A stretch of DNA of 64,000 bases, taken from NCBI GenBank assembly GCA_049585795.1, contig JBAVAQ010000020.1, positions 59,805 through 123,804 on the forward strand, written 5' to 3'. Below the pieces are notes generated by a model. That model saw only the letters and a list, made by a program, of their open reading frames with translations, had not been told where the DNA came from and searched no databases. Shown one piece after another: positions 23,519 through 32,768 of this stretch; within the stretch, counting starts at the first letter, position 1, and the number at the start of each line of letters is the position of its first letter. The position numbers and the translations under genes are program-made. The stretch comes from JABDBE01 sp049585795. GTDB taxonomy: Bacteria; Acidobacteriota; Terriglobia; Terriglobales; Acidobacteriaceae.

Positions 23519-24091
23519 ATGAATGCCGACATTGCGACACATTACCTGGATGAACTCCGCCGGCAGTTCAATGGGCACAAACGTTTGGCTGAACGTGCCA
23601 TGGCGCAACTGAGGGACGAAGAATTTTTCATCGCGCTCGATCCCGAATCGAATTCCATCGCAGTCCTGGTCAAACACCTGGCTGGCAATATGCGCTCGCG
23701 GTTTACCGACTTCCTCACCACCGACGGCGAGAAGCCGGACCGCAACCGCGATCAGGAATTTGAAATAAGCGCCGCCACTACTCGCGCGGATGTAATGCGC
23801 TGGTGGGAGGAAGGTTGGGCGTGTGTCTTCGCAGCTATCAAAGCTCTTAAGCCCGAGGATGTCATGCGCACGGTTACGATTCGCGGCGAGCCGCATACCG
23901 TGCTGCAAGCCACCAATCGGCAGATCGCCCACTATGCGCAGCACACCGGACAGATCGTTTTTCTGGCCAAGCATTTTCGTTCAAGCGACTGGAAAGCTCT
24001 GAGCGTTCCAAGAGGAAAGTCGAAAGATCTGAGTGCCATCGTTGCGAAGTCTGACAAAGGCTTGCTCCGGGAAAACTCGGGGGAGCGTTGA
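23519..24091 (+). CDS. DinB-fold (DUF1572-type) protein
   Basis: A 190-residue four-helix protein. The metal-ligand histidines typical of the DinB/YfiT superfamily appear in VLVKHLAGNM and IAHYAQHTGQIVFLAKHF, so a Ni/Zn site is likely. Members include thiol-S-transferases and proteins of unknown role. ATG 23519 follows GGGGGAAGCC. Lies between hyuB and tdh on the same strand. Confidence 0.85.
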   Translation: MNADIATHYLDELRRQFNGHKRLAERAMAQLRDEEFFIALDPESNSIAVLVKHLAGNMRSRFTDFLTTDGEKPDRNRDQEFEISAATTRADVMRWWEEGWACVFAAIKALKPEDVMRTVTIRGEPHTVLQATNRQIAHYAQHTGQIVFLAKHFRSSDWKALSVPRGKSKDLSAIVAKSDKGLLRENSGER

Positions 24092-24113
24092 CCTTGCCGC
24101 ACCCGCGCTTTTC

Positions 24114-24141
24114 GCTGACCTGCCCGGTGGGGTGCTAGAAT
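24114..24141 (+). promoter_or_regulatory. Probable promoter of tdh
   Basis: -10 TAGAAT (24136-24141), 16-base spacer, -35 GCTGAC (24114-24119). The -10 equals that of iscR, cysS and tRNA-Val. The -35 is weak. Confidence 0.5.
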
Positions 24142-24187
24142 TCAGAGTTTTGGTTTTGAATCTGAAGTCATAAGTAAAGGTAGGTTC

Positions 24188-25249
24188 ATGTCCGAAACTA
24201 TGCTGGCGGTCGTAAAAGAGAAGGCCGCACCCGGGGCGGAGATTCGAGAAGTTAAGATTCCCGCGTTCGGACGTAATGACGTTCTGGTCAAGGTCAAGGT
24301 TGCGTCCATTTGCGGCACCGACCTGCACATCTACGAGTGGGATCGCTGGGCGCAGAAGCGAATTCACCCGCCGCTCATCCCTGGCCACGAATTCTGCGGC
24401 GAGGTCGTGGCTTTTGGTGATGAGGTCACGAGCGTCAAGGAAGGCGATTTCGTTTCGGCTGAGATGCATGTGGCTTGCGGCAAGTGCCTGCAGTGCCGCA
24501 CAGGCGAAGCGCACATTTGCCAGAACGTGAAGATCATCGGGGTCGACGCTGATGGCGCGTTCGCGGAGTACGTGGTTATTCCGGAATCGAATATCTGGAA
24601 GCTCGATCCTGCGATCCCGCAGGAGTACGCGTCCATCCTCGATCCGTTAGGCAACGCGGTTCACACGGTGCTGGCGGGCGAGGTTGCGGCCAAGACCGTT
24701 GCCGTTACCGGATGCGGCCCTATCGGACTGTTCTCGATCGCAGTGGCGCGAGCCGTGGGTGCAGCCCAAGTGTTTGCTATCGAGGTAAATGAACACCGGC
24801 GACGGCTCGCGGAAAAGATGCACGCGGATTTAGCGCTCGATCCGTCGAAGCAGGACGTGAAGTCCATCATCATGGAGCGAACTGGCGGTCTGGGCGTAGA
24901 CGCAGTGCTCGAAATGGCGGGGCATCCCGACGCGATTCGAACTGCATTCGACATTGTGCGGCGGGGCGGACGAATTTCCCTGCTCGGTCTCACCTCGAAA
25001 CCAATCTCTCTCAACTTTTCCGAAGACATTATTTTTAAGGGCATCACCATCCAGGGCATAAATGGGCGCCGAATGTACCAGACTTGGTATCAGATGACGG
25101 CGTTGCTCAAGAACGGAAAGCTCGATCTGCACCCGGTAATCACGGACCGCATCGCGATGAAGGATTTTTCCACCGCAATGGAGCGCTTGAGAACGGGAGA
25201 GGCAAGCAAAATCTTGGTTTATCCGAATGGAACGCAGCCGGCCAAATAG
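24188..25249 (+). CDS. tdh: L-threonine 3-dehydrogenase
   Basis: A 353-residue zinc-dependent medium-chain dehydrogenase that oxidises threonine to 2-amino-3-ketobutyrate with NAD. Catalytic zinc ligands are in SICGTDLHIYEWD and PGHEFCGE; the structural zinc has four Cys in HVACGKCLQCRTGEAHIC. The Rossmann motif is TGCGPIGLFSIAVA. HIYEWDRWAQKRI and NGRRMYQTWYQM are Tdh-specific compared with other sorbitol/alcohol dehydrogenases. The partner kbl (2-amino-3-ketobutyrate CoA ligase) is not adjacent. ATG 24188 follows AAAGGTAGG. Confidence 0.94.
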   Translation: MSETMLAVVKEKAAPGAEIREVKIPAFGRNDVLVKVKVASICGTDLHIYEWDRWAQKRIHPPLIPGHEFCGEVVAFGDEVTSVKEGDFVSAEMHVACGKCLQCRTGEAHICQNVKIIGVDADGAFAEYVVIPESNIWKLDPAIPQEYASILDPLGNAVHTVLAGEVAAKTVAVTGCGPIGLFSIAVARAVGAAQVFAIEVNEHRRRLAEKMHADLALDPSKQDVKSIIMERTGGLGVDAVLEMAGHPDAIRTAFDIVRRGGRISLLGLTSKPISLNFSEDIIFKGITIQGINGRRMYQTWYQMTALLKNGKLDLHPVITDRIAMKDFSTAMERLRTGEASKILVYPNGTQPAK

Positions 25250-25263
25250 TCCACGCTCTTCGC

Positions 25264-25560
25264 TCAGGCTTCGGCGGGCATGGCCACAATTCTCTTCTGG
25301 ATTGCGTAGGTCACCAGTTGAGCCTTGTTGTGGATGTCGAGTTTCCGCATCAAATTGAACCTGTGAGCTTCCACGGTCTTGACGCTGAGGCCGAGCAGAC
25401 CGGCAATCCTTCTGGCCGAGTTGCCCTCCGCAATCATTCTCACAACTTCGCGCTCTCGAGGCGTCAGGTTAGAACGACGTGAGTTCGTGCGCTGCTCCAC
25501 AAACACAACTCCCCTTGGATCAACATAGATCGGATATGGCTCCCTGACGGCAAAAAGCAC
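25264..25560 (-). CDS. Stand-alone LuxR/NarL-type HTH protein
   Basis: A 98-residue protein: 30 N-terminal residues (YPIYVDPRGVVFVEQ, perhaps the remnant of a sensor strand) followed by a complete LuxR HTH (LTPREREVVRMIAEGNSARRIAGLLGLSVKTVEAHRFNLMRKL). No receiver domain. An in-frame TAA lies just upstream of the GTG at 25560, so it is not a fragment open to a longer upstream domain. Convergent with tdh, 14 bases between stops. Confidence 0.82.
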   Translation of the reverse strand: MLFAVREPYPIYVDPRGVVFVEQRTNSRRSNLTPREREVVRMIAEGNSARRIAGLLGLSVKTVEAHRFNLMRKLDIHNKAQLVTYAIQKRIVAMPAEA

Positions 25561-25701
25561 GCCGGACAGCCCGAGACGTTCTTAATACGGTTGTGAGTAT
25601 TGTACAAGTCTTCTGCTGCGTTCGTCACGAAAAAAATCTTCCCGGCAAGACAAACGCAAGGCAAGACCAAGCTGTTACTTCATCGGATACAATCCAGAGC
25701 A

Positions 25702-26877
25702 ATGCTCCGTTATTTTACAGCTGGAGAATCTCATGGTGAGTCGCTGGTCGCCTTCTTGTCGGGGGTGCCGGCCGGATTGAAAGTTGATCAGACCTTTCTG
25801 GATCGCGAACTCTGGCGTCGTCAGCAGGGCTACGGCCGAGGCGGTCGTATGAAAATCGAGCGCGACACAGCTCATATCCTTTCAGGAGTTCGCCATGGTA
25901 TGACCATCGGTTCACCTATCGCTGTGCTTTTGGAAAATAGAGATTGGAAAAACTGGCAGGATTCCCTACCGGTGGAGGAAGGCGATCCAGCCAAGCACAA
26001 ACGCGTGGCTTCGCCGAGACCTGGCCATGCGGATCTGGCGGGAGCGCTGAAGTACAATTTTACGGACGCGCGGTACGTATTAGAACGCGCCTCAGCGCGG
26101 GAATCAGCGGCGCGAGTTGCGATTGGCGGCCTGGCGAAATTACTGGCCCGCGAATTTGGAATTGAAATCCTCAGCCACGTGATCTCCGTGGGCAATGCGT
26201 CAATTGAAGGCTCAGAGATTCCCTGGGCGCGTATTGTTCCGTTGCGGGACCGCGAGGAAGTTCTGCTCAATTGCGCCGATGCGGATGCTGAATCGCGCAT
26301 GAAGGAAGAAGTTGACCGAGTGCTTAAAACGGGAGATTCCGTCGGCGGGGTGTTTGAAGTAGTTGCCCATAATGTTCCTCCCGGGCTGGGCACGTACGCG
26401 CAATGGGATGAGCGTCTGGATGCGTTGCTGGCGGCTGCGGTAATGTCATTGCAAGCGGTAAAGGCGGTCGAGATCGGCTCTGGTATCACCGCGGCCGCTT
26501 CCCTCGGTTCCGCCGTGCATGATGAAATAGGGTATAAAGAGTCCGCTGGGTTTGCCGGGTTTACCCGCAGCCGGAACAATGCCGGAGGAATCGAAGGCGG
26601 CGTATCGAACGGAGAGGAGGTGCGCGTGCGAGGCTACCTGAAACCAATTTCCACGTTGCGCCGCCCGTTGCAGTCGGTGGATTTTGCCACCCGTGAGCCG
26701 GTGAAAGCCGCCTACGAACGTTCGGATGTGTGCGTGGTGCCGGCGGCAGGCGTGGCCGCAGAAGCCATGGTGGCATTAACGTTGGCACGCTGTGCGCTCG
26801 AAAAATTTGGCGGCGACTCCTTGGGAGAAACATTGCGAAACTTTAAAGGCTATTCCGAGCAGTTAAGAAAATACTAG
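25702..26877 (+). CDS. aroC: Chorismate synthase
   Basis: A 391-residue FMN-dependent enzyme converting EPSP to chorismate, last step of the shikimate pathway. ATG 25702 gives MLRYFTAGESHGESLVAFLSG, the canonical N-terminus; the upstream open frame (from 25600) is not conserved. Other signatures: RRQQGYGRGGRMKIERD, GRPGHADLAGALKY-like PRPGHADL, and RSNNAGGIEGGVSNGE (here RNNAGGIEGGVSNG). Followed after 14 bases by def. Confidence 0.96.
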   Translation: MLRYFTAGESHGESLVAFLSGVPAGLKVDQTFLDRELWRRQQGYGRGGRMKIERDTAHILSGVRHGMTIGSPIAVLLENRDWKNWQDSLPVEEGDPAKHKRVASPRPGHADLAGALKYNFTDARYVLERASARESAARVAIGGLAKLLAREFGIEILSHVISVGNASIEGSEIPWARIVPLRDREEVLLNCADADAESRMKEEVDRVLKTGDSVGGVFEVVAHNVPPGLGTYAQWDERLDALLAAAVMSLQAVKAVEIGSGITAAASLGSAVHDEIGYKESAGFAGFTRSRNNAGGIEGGVSNGEEVRVRGYLKPISTLRRPLQSVDFATREPVKAAYERSDVCVVPAAGVAAEAMVALTLARCALEKFGGDSLGETLRNFKGYSEQLRKY

Positions 26878-26891
26878 CTACGAACCACTCC

Positions 26892-27410
26892 ATGATCTAT
26901 CCCATCGTAAAGTTTGGAAATCCAGTTCTGGAAAAGCCGGCGGAACCGGTTACAGTTTTTGACGCCGAATTGAAGAAGCTGGTCGAGGATATGTTCGAAT
27001 CGATGTATGAGGCCCACGGAGTCGGCCTTGCGGCGCCCCAAATCGGAATCTCGAAACGGCTCGCGGTCATCGATGTGACCTTCAAGGAAGACCCCGATGC
27101 CAAACTGGTGTTGGCGAATCCCGAGATTCTTCACACCGAGGGCAAGCACACTCAACCGGAAGGTTGCCTCAGCATTCCCGAGTTTCGTGAGCCCGTCAGC
27201 CGTCCGCGCAAGGTGACGATTCGAGCTCAGGATGTGAACGGAAAATGGTACGAGAAAACCACTGATGAAGGTGAAGAACTGCTCGCCCGCGCGTTTCTTC
27301 ACGAAACCGAACACTTGAATGGCAAGCTTTACATCAGTCACATCAGCGCGCTGAAACGTGACCTGATGAAGCGTAAGATCCGCAAGCTGATAAAAGCGGG
27401 AGAGTGGTAG
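26892..27410 (+). CDS. def: Peptide deformylase
   Basis: A 172-residue metalloprotease removing the N-formyl group from nascent proteins. The three motifs are GVGLAAPQIG (43-52), EGCLSIP with metal ligand Cys92, and HETEH (137-141) with the two His ligands and catalytic Glu138. The third motif reads HETEH rather than the usual HExDH. It forms the def-fmt pair whose products act on opposite ends of the formyl cycle. Its stop directly abuts the octamer stem-loop preceding fmt. Confidence 0.96.
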   Translation: MIYPIVKFGNPVLEKPAEPVTVFDAELKKLVEDMFESMYEAHGVGLAAPQIGISKRLAVIDVTFKEDPDAKLVLANPEILHTEGKHTQPEGCLSIPEFREPVSRPRKVTIRAQDVNGKWYEKTTDEGEELLARAFLHETEHLNGKLYISHISALKRDLMKRKIRKLIKAGEW

Positions 27411-27470
27411 GGATTGAATCATTGAGTGATTGACTCATTGAATGGACTTAATGACTCAATGGATCAATCC
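27411..27470. repeat. Octamer inverted repeat spanning def stop and fmt start
   Basis: Units ATTGAATC, ATTGAGTG, ATTGACTC, ATTGAATG from 27413, then their complements ATGACTCA, ATGGATCA. Arms 27411-27431 and 27450-27470 pair at 18 of 21 positions. The fmt ATG (27459) lies inside the right arm and the def stop (27408-27410) touches the left arm. Same design and unit as 3937-4017. Confidence 0.85.
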
Positions 27471-28397
27471 GTCACTCTCGTCTTTTGTGGCACGCCTCGC
27501 TTTGCCGTCCCTACGCTGGAGGCGCTGGTTTACGCCGGCTTCCCAGTTCGTCTGGTGGTGACTCAGCCGGACAAGCCTCGCGGACGAGGCCTCGCGCTGG
27601 CTCCATCCGCAGTAAAGGAATCGGCTCTTGCGCTGCGATTGCCGGTCATGCAACCGGAGAGCATTAAGAACGATGACGAATTTCGAGCCCGGCTTACTAC
27701 CCTCAAGCCCGATGCAATCATTGTGGTCGGTTATGGGCGCATCATTCCGCAGTGGATGGTCGACCTGCCGCCTCTCGGCAACATCAATCTGCATGCTTCT
27801 CTGCTGCCCAAGTATCGCGGGGCTGCCCCCATTCAGTGGGCGATTGCTCGTGGCGAATCTGTAACCGGGGTCACAACCATGCGAATTGATGCGGGACTCG
27901 ATACCGGCGACGTCCTGCTGCAGAAAGAAGTTCCCATCGACCCCGCGGATACTGCCGAGACTCTTGCTCCCAGACTGGCTGCAATCGGCGCGGACCTGAC
28001 GGTCGAAACCCTGCGCGGGCTGCAGGCGGGGACGATCGAGCCGCGCCCGCAAGATCACGCGAAAGCGACGCTCGCACCCATCCTAAAAAAAGAAGACGGC
28101 CGGATCGATTTTCGCCAAACTGCGGAAGAAATCTACAATCGCCTGCGCGGGTTCCAGCCTTGGCCCGGTGCCTTCACGAGCTTTCGTGGCAAGAATCTGC
28201 AGGTCTGGGATGCGGCGCCGGTTCAGCGTTCCCTATCGCCGGGAGAACTTCTGGTCGAAAACAATCACCTGTTTGCGGGATGCCGGGAAAGCGCGTTAAC
28301 GCTGCTCGAAGTACAACCGGAGGGCAAGAAGCGCATGCCAGCGGGAGACTTCGTTCACGGCTATCGGCCCCGAAGCGGCGAGGAGCTGGGCTTGTAA
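27459..28397 (+). CDS. fmt: Methionyl-tRNA formyltransferase
   Basis: A 312-residue enzyme formylating initiator Met-tRNA with 10-formyl-THF. LVFCGTPRFAVPTLEAL is the N-terminus, SLLPKYRGAAPIQWAI carries the catalytic HASLLP-type motif, and the C-terminal OB-like domain starts near residue 205. ATG 27459 is chosen because the upstream in-frame codons (GTG 27426) only translate repeat sequence. No ribosome site is visible and the start is inside a predicted stem, so translation may be coupled to def. Confidence 0.95.
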   Translation: MDQSVTLVFCGTPRFAVPTLEALVYAGFPVRLVVTQPDKPRGRGLALAPSAVKESALALRLPVMQPESIKNDDEFRARLTTLKPDAIIVVGYGRIIPQWMVDLPPLGNINLHASLLPKYRGAAPIQWAIARGESVTGVTTMRIDAGLDTGDVLLQKEVPIDPADTAETLAPRLAAIGADLTVETLRGLQAGTIEPRPQDHAKATLAPILKKEDGRIDFRQTAEEIYNRLRGFQPWPGAFTSFRGKNLQVWDAAPVQRSLSPGELLVENNHLFAGCRESALTLLEVQPEGKKRMPAGDFVHGYRPRSGEELGL

Positions 28398-28432
28398 CTG
28401 ACCGCCGACTCCTAAGAACCGAGAACTGAATG
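28398..28432. repeat. Heptamer repeat at the fmt/rsmB junction
   Basis: In-phase 7-base units CTGACCG, CCGACTC, CTAAGAA, CCGAGAA, CTGAATG fill the gap from the fmt stop through the rsmB ATG (28430). The CCGAGAA/CTGA unit is the same as at 54721-54754 and 61175-61209 in the phage block. Confidence 0.6.
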
Positions 28433-29767
28433 CCCATCTCTCCAGCTCGCATCGCAGCCTTCGATATTCTGCTTCGAGTTGAGCGCGAGGACTCGTACGC
28501 GTCGGAACTCTTGCACGCTTCACAGTACGCGAATATTTCTTCCGCCGATCACGGCCTGGCTACTGAGTTGGTTATGGGCGTTCTCCGCTGGCGATCCTTG
28601 TTGGACAACCGCGTCGCTGAACGCTCTTCACAGAACCTCACCCGATTCGACCCAGAGGTCCTTACCGCTTTGCGCCTGGGCGCTTACCAATTGCTGTTTT
28701 TGGATCGTATCCCCGAGCGTGCGGCCGTTCACGAGAGCGTCGAGTTAGTAAAGCGCGCCAGGAAACGGTCGGCAGTGCCGTTTACGAACGCTGTTTTGAG
28801 AAAGCTTGCTGGATTCCCGCGGGACCGTGACGCCGCTTCTGCCATCGGCAAAGCTCAAACTCCAGCGGAATTGGCTGCGGCGTCCGCGCACCCGCTTTGG
28901 CTAGTCGAACGCTGGATTCACGAATTCGGGTTTGAGACCGCGAGAGAAGTCTGCACTTACGACCAGCGAATTCCAGAAACTGCCATCCGCATCTCCGATG
29001 CCGCGACTGCCGACGAGATTCGGAGCCAGAAAATCCAGTTGTCTCATGGGCATCTGCTGACGTCGGCGTATCGCGTCGTTTCTGGCGATCTCACCAGCAC
29101 GCGTTTATTCCGCGAAGGCCGGGTTGTGATCATGGATGAAGCGTCGCAATTGGCCTCGCTACTCGTCGGGCAGGGTACGAACATTCTCGACTGTTGCGCC
29201 GCGCCCGGCGGGAAAACGCGAACCCTGGCCGAGCGCAATCCCGGCGCAAGCATTATTGCGATAGAGTTGCATGCCCACCGCGCTCTGATGTTGCGCAAAC
29301 TCGTGACCGCAGCCAACGTTCAGGTGATCGCTGGGGATGCTCGCAACTCTCCCCTGACTGCGCTCTTCGACTGCGTGCTGGCCGATGTGCCTTGCTCGGG
29401 CACAGGCACGCTGGCCCGCAATCCCGAGATTAAGTGGCGGCTCAGACCCGAAGATTTGAAAGACCTCCAAGGTCGCCAGGTATCTATCCTGCAATCCGCA
29501 ATGCAGCGCGTGTCCCCAGGCGGCAGGATTGTCTATTCGACCTGTTCGCTGGAAACCGAGGAGAACTCAGCGGTCGTGGGGAAGGCAACGTCCATCGACC
29601 GTTCTTTCCGGGTGGTCGATTGCCGAGTCGAACTCGAACGGCTTCGCTCCCAAGGTGAATTGCGATGGGAGGACATCAATTCACTCACCAGCGGACCGTA
29701 CCTGCGAACCATTCCCGGAGTACATCCCTGTGATGGTTTCTTCGCAGCGATTCTGCAGAGAATCTAG
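28430..29767 (+). CDS. rsmB: 16S rRNA m5C967 methyltransferase
   Basis: A 445-residue RsmB/Sun protein: N-terminal NusB-like helical domain (about 1-140), then a SAM methyltransferase with ILDCCAAPGGKTRTLAE (motif I), the DVPCSGTGTLARNPEIKW motif IV with the release cysteine, and YSTCSLETEEN motif VI with the catalytic cysteine. It lies 32 bases after fmt, the usual def-fmt-rsmB order. The start overlaps the last heptamer unit. Confidence 0.95.
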   Translation: MPISPARIAAFDILLRVEREDSYASELLHASQYANISSADHGLATELVMGVLRWRSLLDNRVAERSSQNLTRFDPEVLTALRLGAYQLLFLDRIPERAAVHESVELVKRARKRSAVPFTNAVLRKLAGFPRDRDAASAIGKAQTPAELAAASAHPLWLVERWIHEFGFETAREVCTYDQRIPETAIRISDAATADEIRSQKIQLSHGHLLTSAYRVVSGDLTSTRLFREGRVVIMDEASQLASLLVGQGTNILDCCAAPGGKTRTLAERNPGASIIAIELHAHRALMLRKLVTAANVQVIAGDARNSPLTALFDCVLADVPCSGTGTLARNPEIKWRLRPEDLKDLQGRQVSILQSAMQRVSPGGRIVYSTCSLETEENSAVVGKATSIDRSFRVVDCRVELERLRSQGELRWEDINSLTSGPYLRTIPGVHPCDGFFAAILQRI

Positions 29768-29845
29768 GCGCGAATTCTCGCGGAATTATGCTGATAAAAC
29801 CTGGTCTTATGATCTGCGTTCATCCCTGAAAATCTGCGACCAGGC

Positions 29846-30625
29846 TTAGCGGACCTCGAAGTTGATGGCTGAACCCGCGACGATCTTGGCTCCAGGCGCA
29901 GGATTCTGCGAGACGATAACGCTAGCCGGTGTGGGCTGCGGCGGCGGTACCGGCGGGGAGGGCGGTGTGGTGATTGCCGGCTCTGCTGCCGGCGCAGCGG
30001 GCGATGAAGCTGCGGGAGCAATGCCGACGCTGCCTAATCGGAAACCCGAATCCTGCAACACCAGGGTTACCCCTCCTAGCGCCTGCCCGGTAAAGTTGGG
30101 CATCAGAAAGGCTTGCGGTGGCGCAGATTCAGCCGTCAAAAGACTGATCTTGGGCGCCGCGATGCCGCTGGCGTTCGGCGCAGGGCTTTGGCCCAGCACC
30201 TGGTCTGAGGGTGGGCCACGCATTTCGATCTGTGCCACCGAGCCTACATCCAATCCCCGGCGCAGTATATTAATCGCCGCCGCGCGCTGGCTTTCTCCCA
30301 GCACGTTCGGAATCTCCACACGCTGCGGTCCCAGACTGTCGGCGACCCGTATCTGCCAGCCCCGGCGCACCAGTGTGCCGGGAGGCGGAAGTTGCGAAAG
30401 AACTCTCCCCTCGGGAATCGATGCACTGTAGTACTGCCGTTCCACTTCCATTTGGAAACCGGCTGCGTCCGCGACTCTCCGCGCCTCAGGCGGCGCCTTG
30501 CCAACCAGGTTGGGCACGGACACCTCCCGTCCGTGAATGGCAAAGCGCATCGCCGTCAATGCTGACACCAGCGCAACCACCAGCAGCACCAGCGTAAGCA
30601 AGATGAATCGAAAAAAGGCTTTCAT
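29846..30625 (-). CDS. Membrane-anchored PASTA-domain protein
   Basis: A 259-residue protein with an N-terminal transmembrane helix (FFRFILLTLVLLVVALVSAL, residues 4-23) and three extracytoplasmic PASTA repeats (VSVPNLVGKAPPEARRVA, VEIPNVLGESQRAAAINIL, FLMPNFTGQALGGVTLVLQ), then a Pro-rich linker and a final VIVSQNPAPGAKIVAGSAIN segment. PASTA domains bind muropeptides or penicillin-binding proteins and usually sit on Ser/Thr kinases; here no kinase domain is fused. Convergent with rsmB. Confidence 0.88.
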   Translation of the reverse strand: MKAFFRFILLTLVLLVVALVSALTAMRFAIHGREVSVPNLVGKAPPEARRVADAAGFQMEVERQYYSASIPEGRVLSQLPPPGTLVRRGWQIRVADSLGPQRVEIPNVLGESQRAAAINILRRGLDVGSVAQIEMRGPPSDQVLGQSPAPNASGIAAPKISLLTAESAPPQAFLMPNFTGQALGGVTLVLQDSGFRLGSVGIAPAASSPAAPAAEPAITTPPSPPVPPPQPTPASVIVSQNPAPGAKIVAGSAINFEVR

Positions 30626-30740
30626 TGCGCACTGTAATTATAGCCAGAACTCGCGCGTCGGCCATCCACCCTTGGGAACTCGCTAAAACATGTGGCGACT
30701 GTCCGCGATCCGGGGTTGCGAGCCATCCTATACTGTATGA

Positions 30741-32651
30741 ATGCCCTCCGAGGCTGATCTTATCGCGCTGTTGCAACGCTACTGGGGCTACAGCACCTTC
30801 CGGCCCTTGCAGGAAAAGATTGTGCTCAGCCTGCTCGGCGGCCGCGATACCTGCGTGGTCATGCCCACCGGAGGCGGCAAGTCGCTATGTTACCAACTGC
30901 CCACGCTGGCCTCAGGCAAAACCGCCATCGTGATCTCACCTCTGATCGCGCTGATGCAGGACCAGGCAGCGCAGCTTGCGCAAATGGGGATTCCCGCCGC
31001 CGTTCTGAACAGCACGCAGACGAGTGGGGAGCAATCGGAAGTCACGAAAAAAGCCTGCGCGGGAGAATATCGTCTGCTGTATCTCTCGCCTGAGCGATTG
31101 GTTCGGACGGACACGGTTTCGTTGTTGCGGCGCATCCCGATTGGATACTTTGCCATCGACGAGGCCCATTGCATTTCAGAATGGGGACACGAGTTTCGCC
31201 CTGAGTACCGGCAGCTCAGTTCGTTGCGTGGCAACTTTCCCGAACTCCCCATCGCCGCCTTCACCGCAAGCGCAACTCGGCGGGTCCGCCACGACATCCT
31301 TACCCAGCTCCAACTCCGGGATCCAGCTAAATACATTGCGAGCTTTCATCGCTCCAATCTCCGGTATGTGGTACGGCGATGTGAATACGGCGAGCAGCCA
31401 GTACTGCTAGTGAATGCTCTCCGCGGCTACAGCCATGGCGCCATTATCGTGTATGCGCCGACCATCGCGCGGGTGGAAGAGACGGTTGATTTTCTCGAGG
31501 AGCAGGGTATTCCCGCCATCGCTTACCACGGCCAGATGGAAAAAGAGCAGCGGCGGCTGAACCAGGAGCGCTGGATGGCCGACGAGGTGCGCGTGCTGGT
31601 CGGGACGATCGCCTTCGGGTTGGGCATCAACAAGGCCACGGTGCGCGCGGTCGTTCACCTCTCGTTGCCCCAATCGATCGAGCAGTATTACCAGGAAGCC
31701 GGCCGCGCCGGCCGCGACGGCTTGCCCGCCGATTGCCTGCTGCTGTGGCAGAAACGCGATGCCGGTTTGCTGGCGTACTTCATCGACAAGATCGCCGACG
31801 CCGCCGAGAAACAGCGCGCGTGGGAGCGCTACCATACCATTCGACGCTTCGTGGATTCCGCGAGTTGCCGTCATCGTGAAATATGCCTGCATTTTGGGGA
31901 GACTCCGAAGTGGACGTCGTGCGAAGCCTGTGATGTATGCAGCGGGTTGCCCGCGTTTTTGTTCGCGCCTCCGCCCACCGGGCGAACCCGGCGACGAAAG
32001 GGTTCTGCCGATACGAGTGCCGCCGTGCTGCGGCAGGTCGTTGCGCCGGGCTCAAAGAGCCCGGAAGCTTCCCTTCCGGCCTCCGAGGTTGATGCCGGTT
32101 TGCGCGAGTACCTTCGCGAGTGGCGACGCAGAGCGGCACAACAAGACAAAGTTGCTTCTTTCGTGATCATGCACGACAGTTCACTCGACGAGATTTGCCG
32201 GCGTCACCCGGCTTCGCTGGCGGAGATCCGCGGTATTCCGGGATTCGGCGAGAGGAAAACCGAACGCTACGGCCAGCAGATTCTGCAGGCACTGGCGGAA
32301 TTCAACAAGGGCGCGCGCGCCAGCGCGCCGATGGAGGTAAAGTCGAAGCCCACCGAAGAAACCATTCGCCTGCTGGGTGAAGGGCGCTCGTTTCTTGAGA
32401 TCGCAAACCTTCGCGGCCGCCAACTCGGTTCGATAGTCGGGCTGATCGCGAATCTGGTGGAAAAAGGAGAGCTGCAATTCCAGCCGGAGTGGGTTGACGA
32501 CGCCAAATTGAAGAGCATCGAAGAAGCCTGCGCGCGGCTGGGGATTGGAGCGCTGAAGCCGATCAAAGACGCTCTACCGCCCGACATGACTTATGAAGAG
32601 ATCCGCCTGGTTGTCGCAAAACTCCGTAGTCAGCCACAAAAATCCGCATAG
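30741..32651 (+). CDS. recQ: RecQ-family ATP-dependent DNA helicase
   Basis: A 636-residue helicase: motif 0 YWGYSTFRPLQ, Walker A TGGGKSLCYQLP (about 44-55), DEAHCISEWGHEFRP, motif VI QEAGRAGRDG, and the zinc site (CRHREIC ... CEACDVC, about 373-400). The Zn site is followed by a Pro/Arg/Gly-rich linker containing two hairpin-forming segments (32046-32078), then HRDC-like and C-terminal winged-helix-like parts. A TATACT -10-like box at 30729-30734 places the start near the ATG, so the mRNA may be leaderless; its -35 is weak. Confidence 0.93.
   Translation: MPSEADLIALLQRYWGYSTFRPLQEKIVLSLLGGRDTCVVMPTGGGKSLCYQLPTLASGKTAIVISPLIALMQDQAAQLAQMGIPAAVLNSTQTSGEQSEVTKKACAGEYRLLYLSPERLVRTDTVSLLRRIPIGYFAIDEAHCISEWGHEFRPEYRQLSSLRGNFPELPIAAFTASATRRVRHDILTQLQLRDPAKYIASFHRSNLRYVVRRCEYGEQPVLLVNALRGYSHGAIIVYAPTIARVEETVDFLEEQGIPAIAYHGQMEKEQRRLNQERWMADEVRVLVGTIAFGLGINKATVRAVVHLSLPQSIEQYYQEAGRAGRDGLPADCLLLWQKRDAGLLAYFIDKIADAAEKQRAWERYHTIRRFVDSASCRHREICLHFGETPKWTSCEACDVCSGLPAFLFAPPPTGRTRRRKGSADTSAAVLRQVVAPGSKSPEASLPASEVDAGLREYLREWRRRAAQQDKVASFVIMHDSSLDEICRRHPASLAEIRGIPGFGERKTERYGQQILQALAEFNKGARASAPMEVKSKPTEETIRLLGEGRSFLEIANLRGRQLGSIVGLIANLVEKGELQFQPEWVDDAKLKSIEEACARLGIGALKPIKDALPPDMTYEEIRLVVAKLRSQPQKSA
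32046..32064. repeat. Palindrome within the recQ linker
   Basis: Arms CCGGGCT / AGCCCGG (32046-32052 and 32058-32064) with loop CAAAG; a second hairpin CCGGAAG/CTTCCGG follows immediately. It encodes the poorly conserved linker between the zinc site and the C-terminal domain, and may be another repeat insertion. Confidence 0.45.
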
Positions 32652-32768
32652 TCAATGGAGGCAACTGCAGAGCGTCGCGCTGCAGGCCGACAAGGAGTCC
32701 AACCCCTACGCATTCGAGCTCTGGTTTATCATGAGCTTGTTTCTGAAACCCTATTCTGAGGCTTCATC

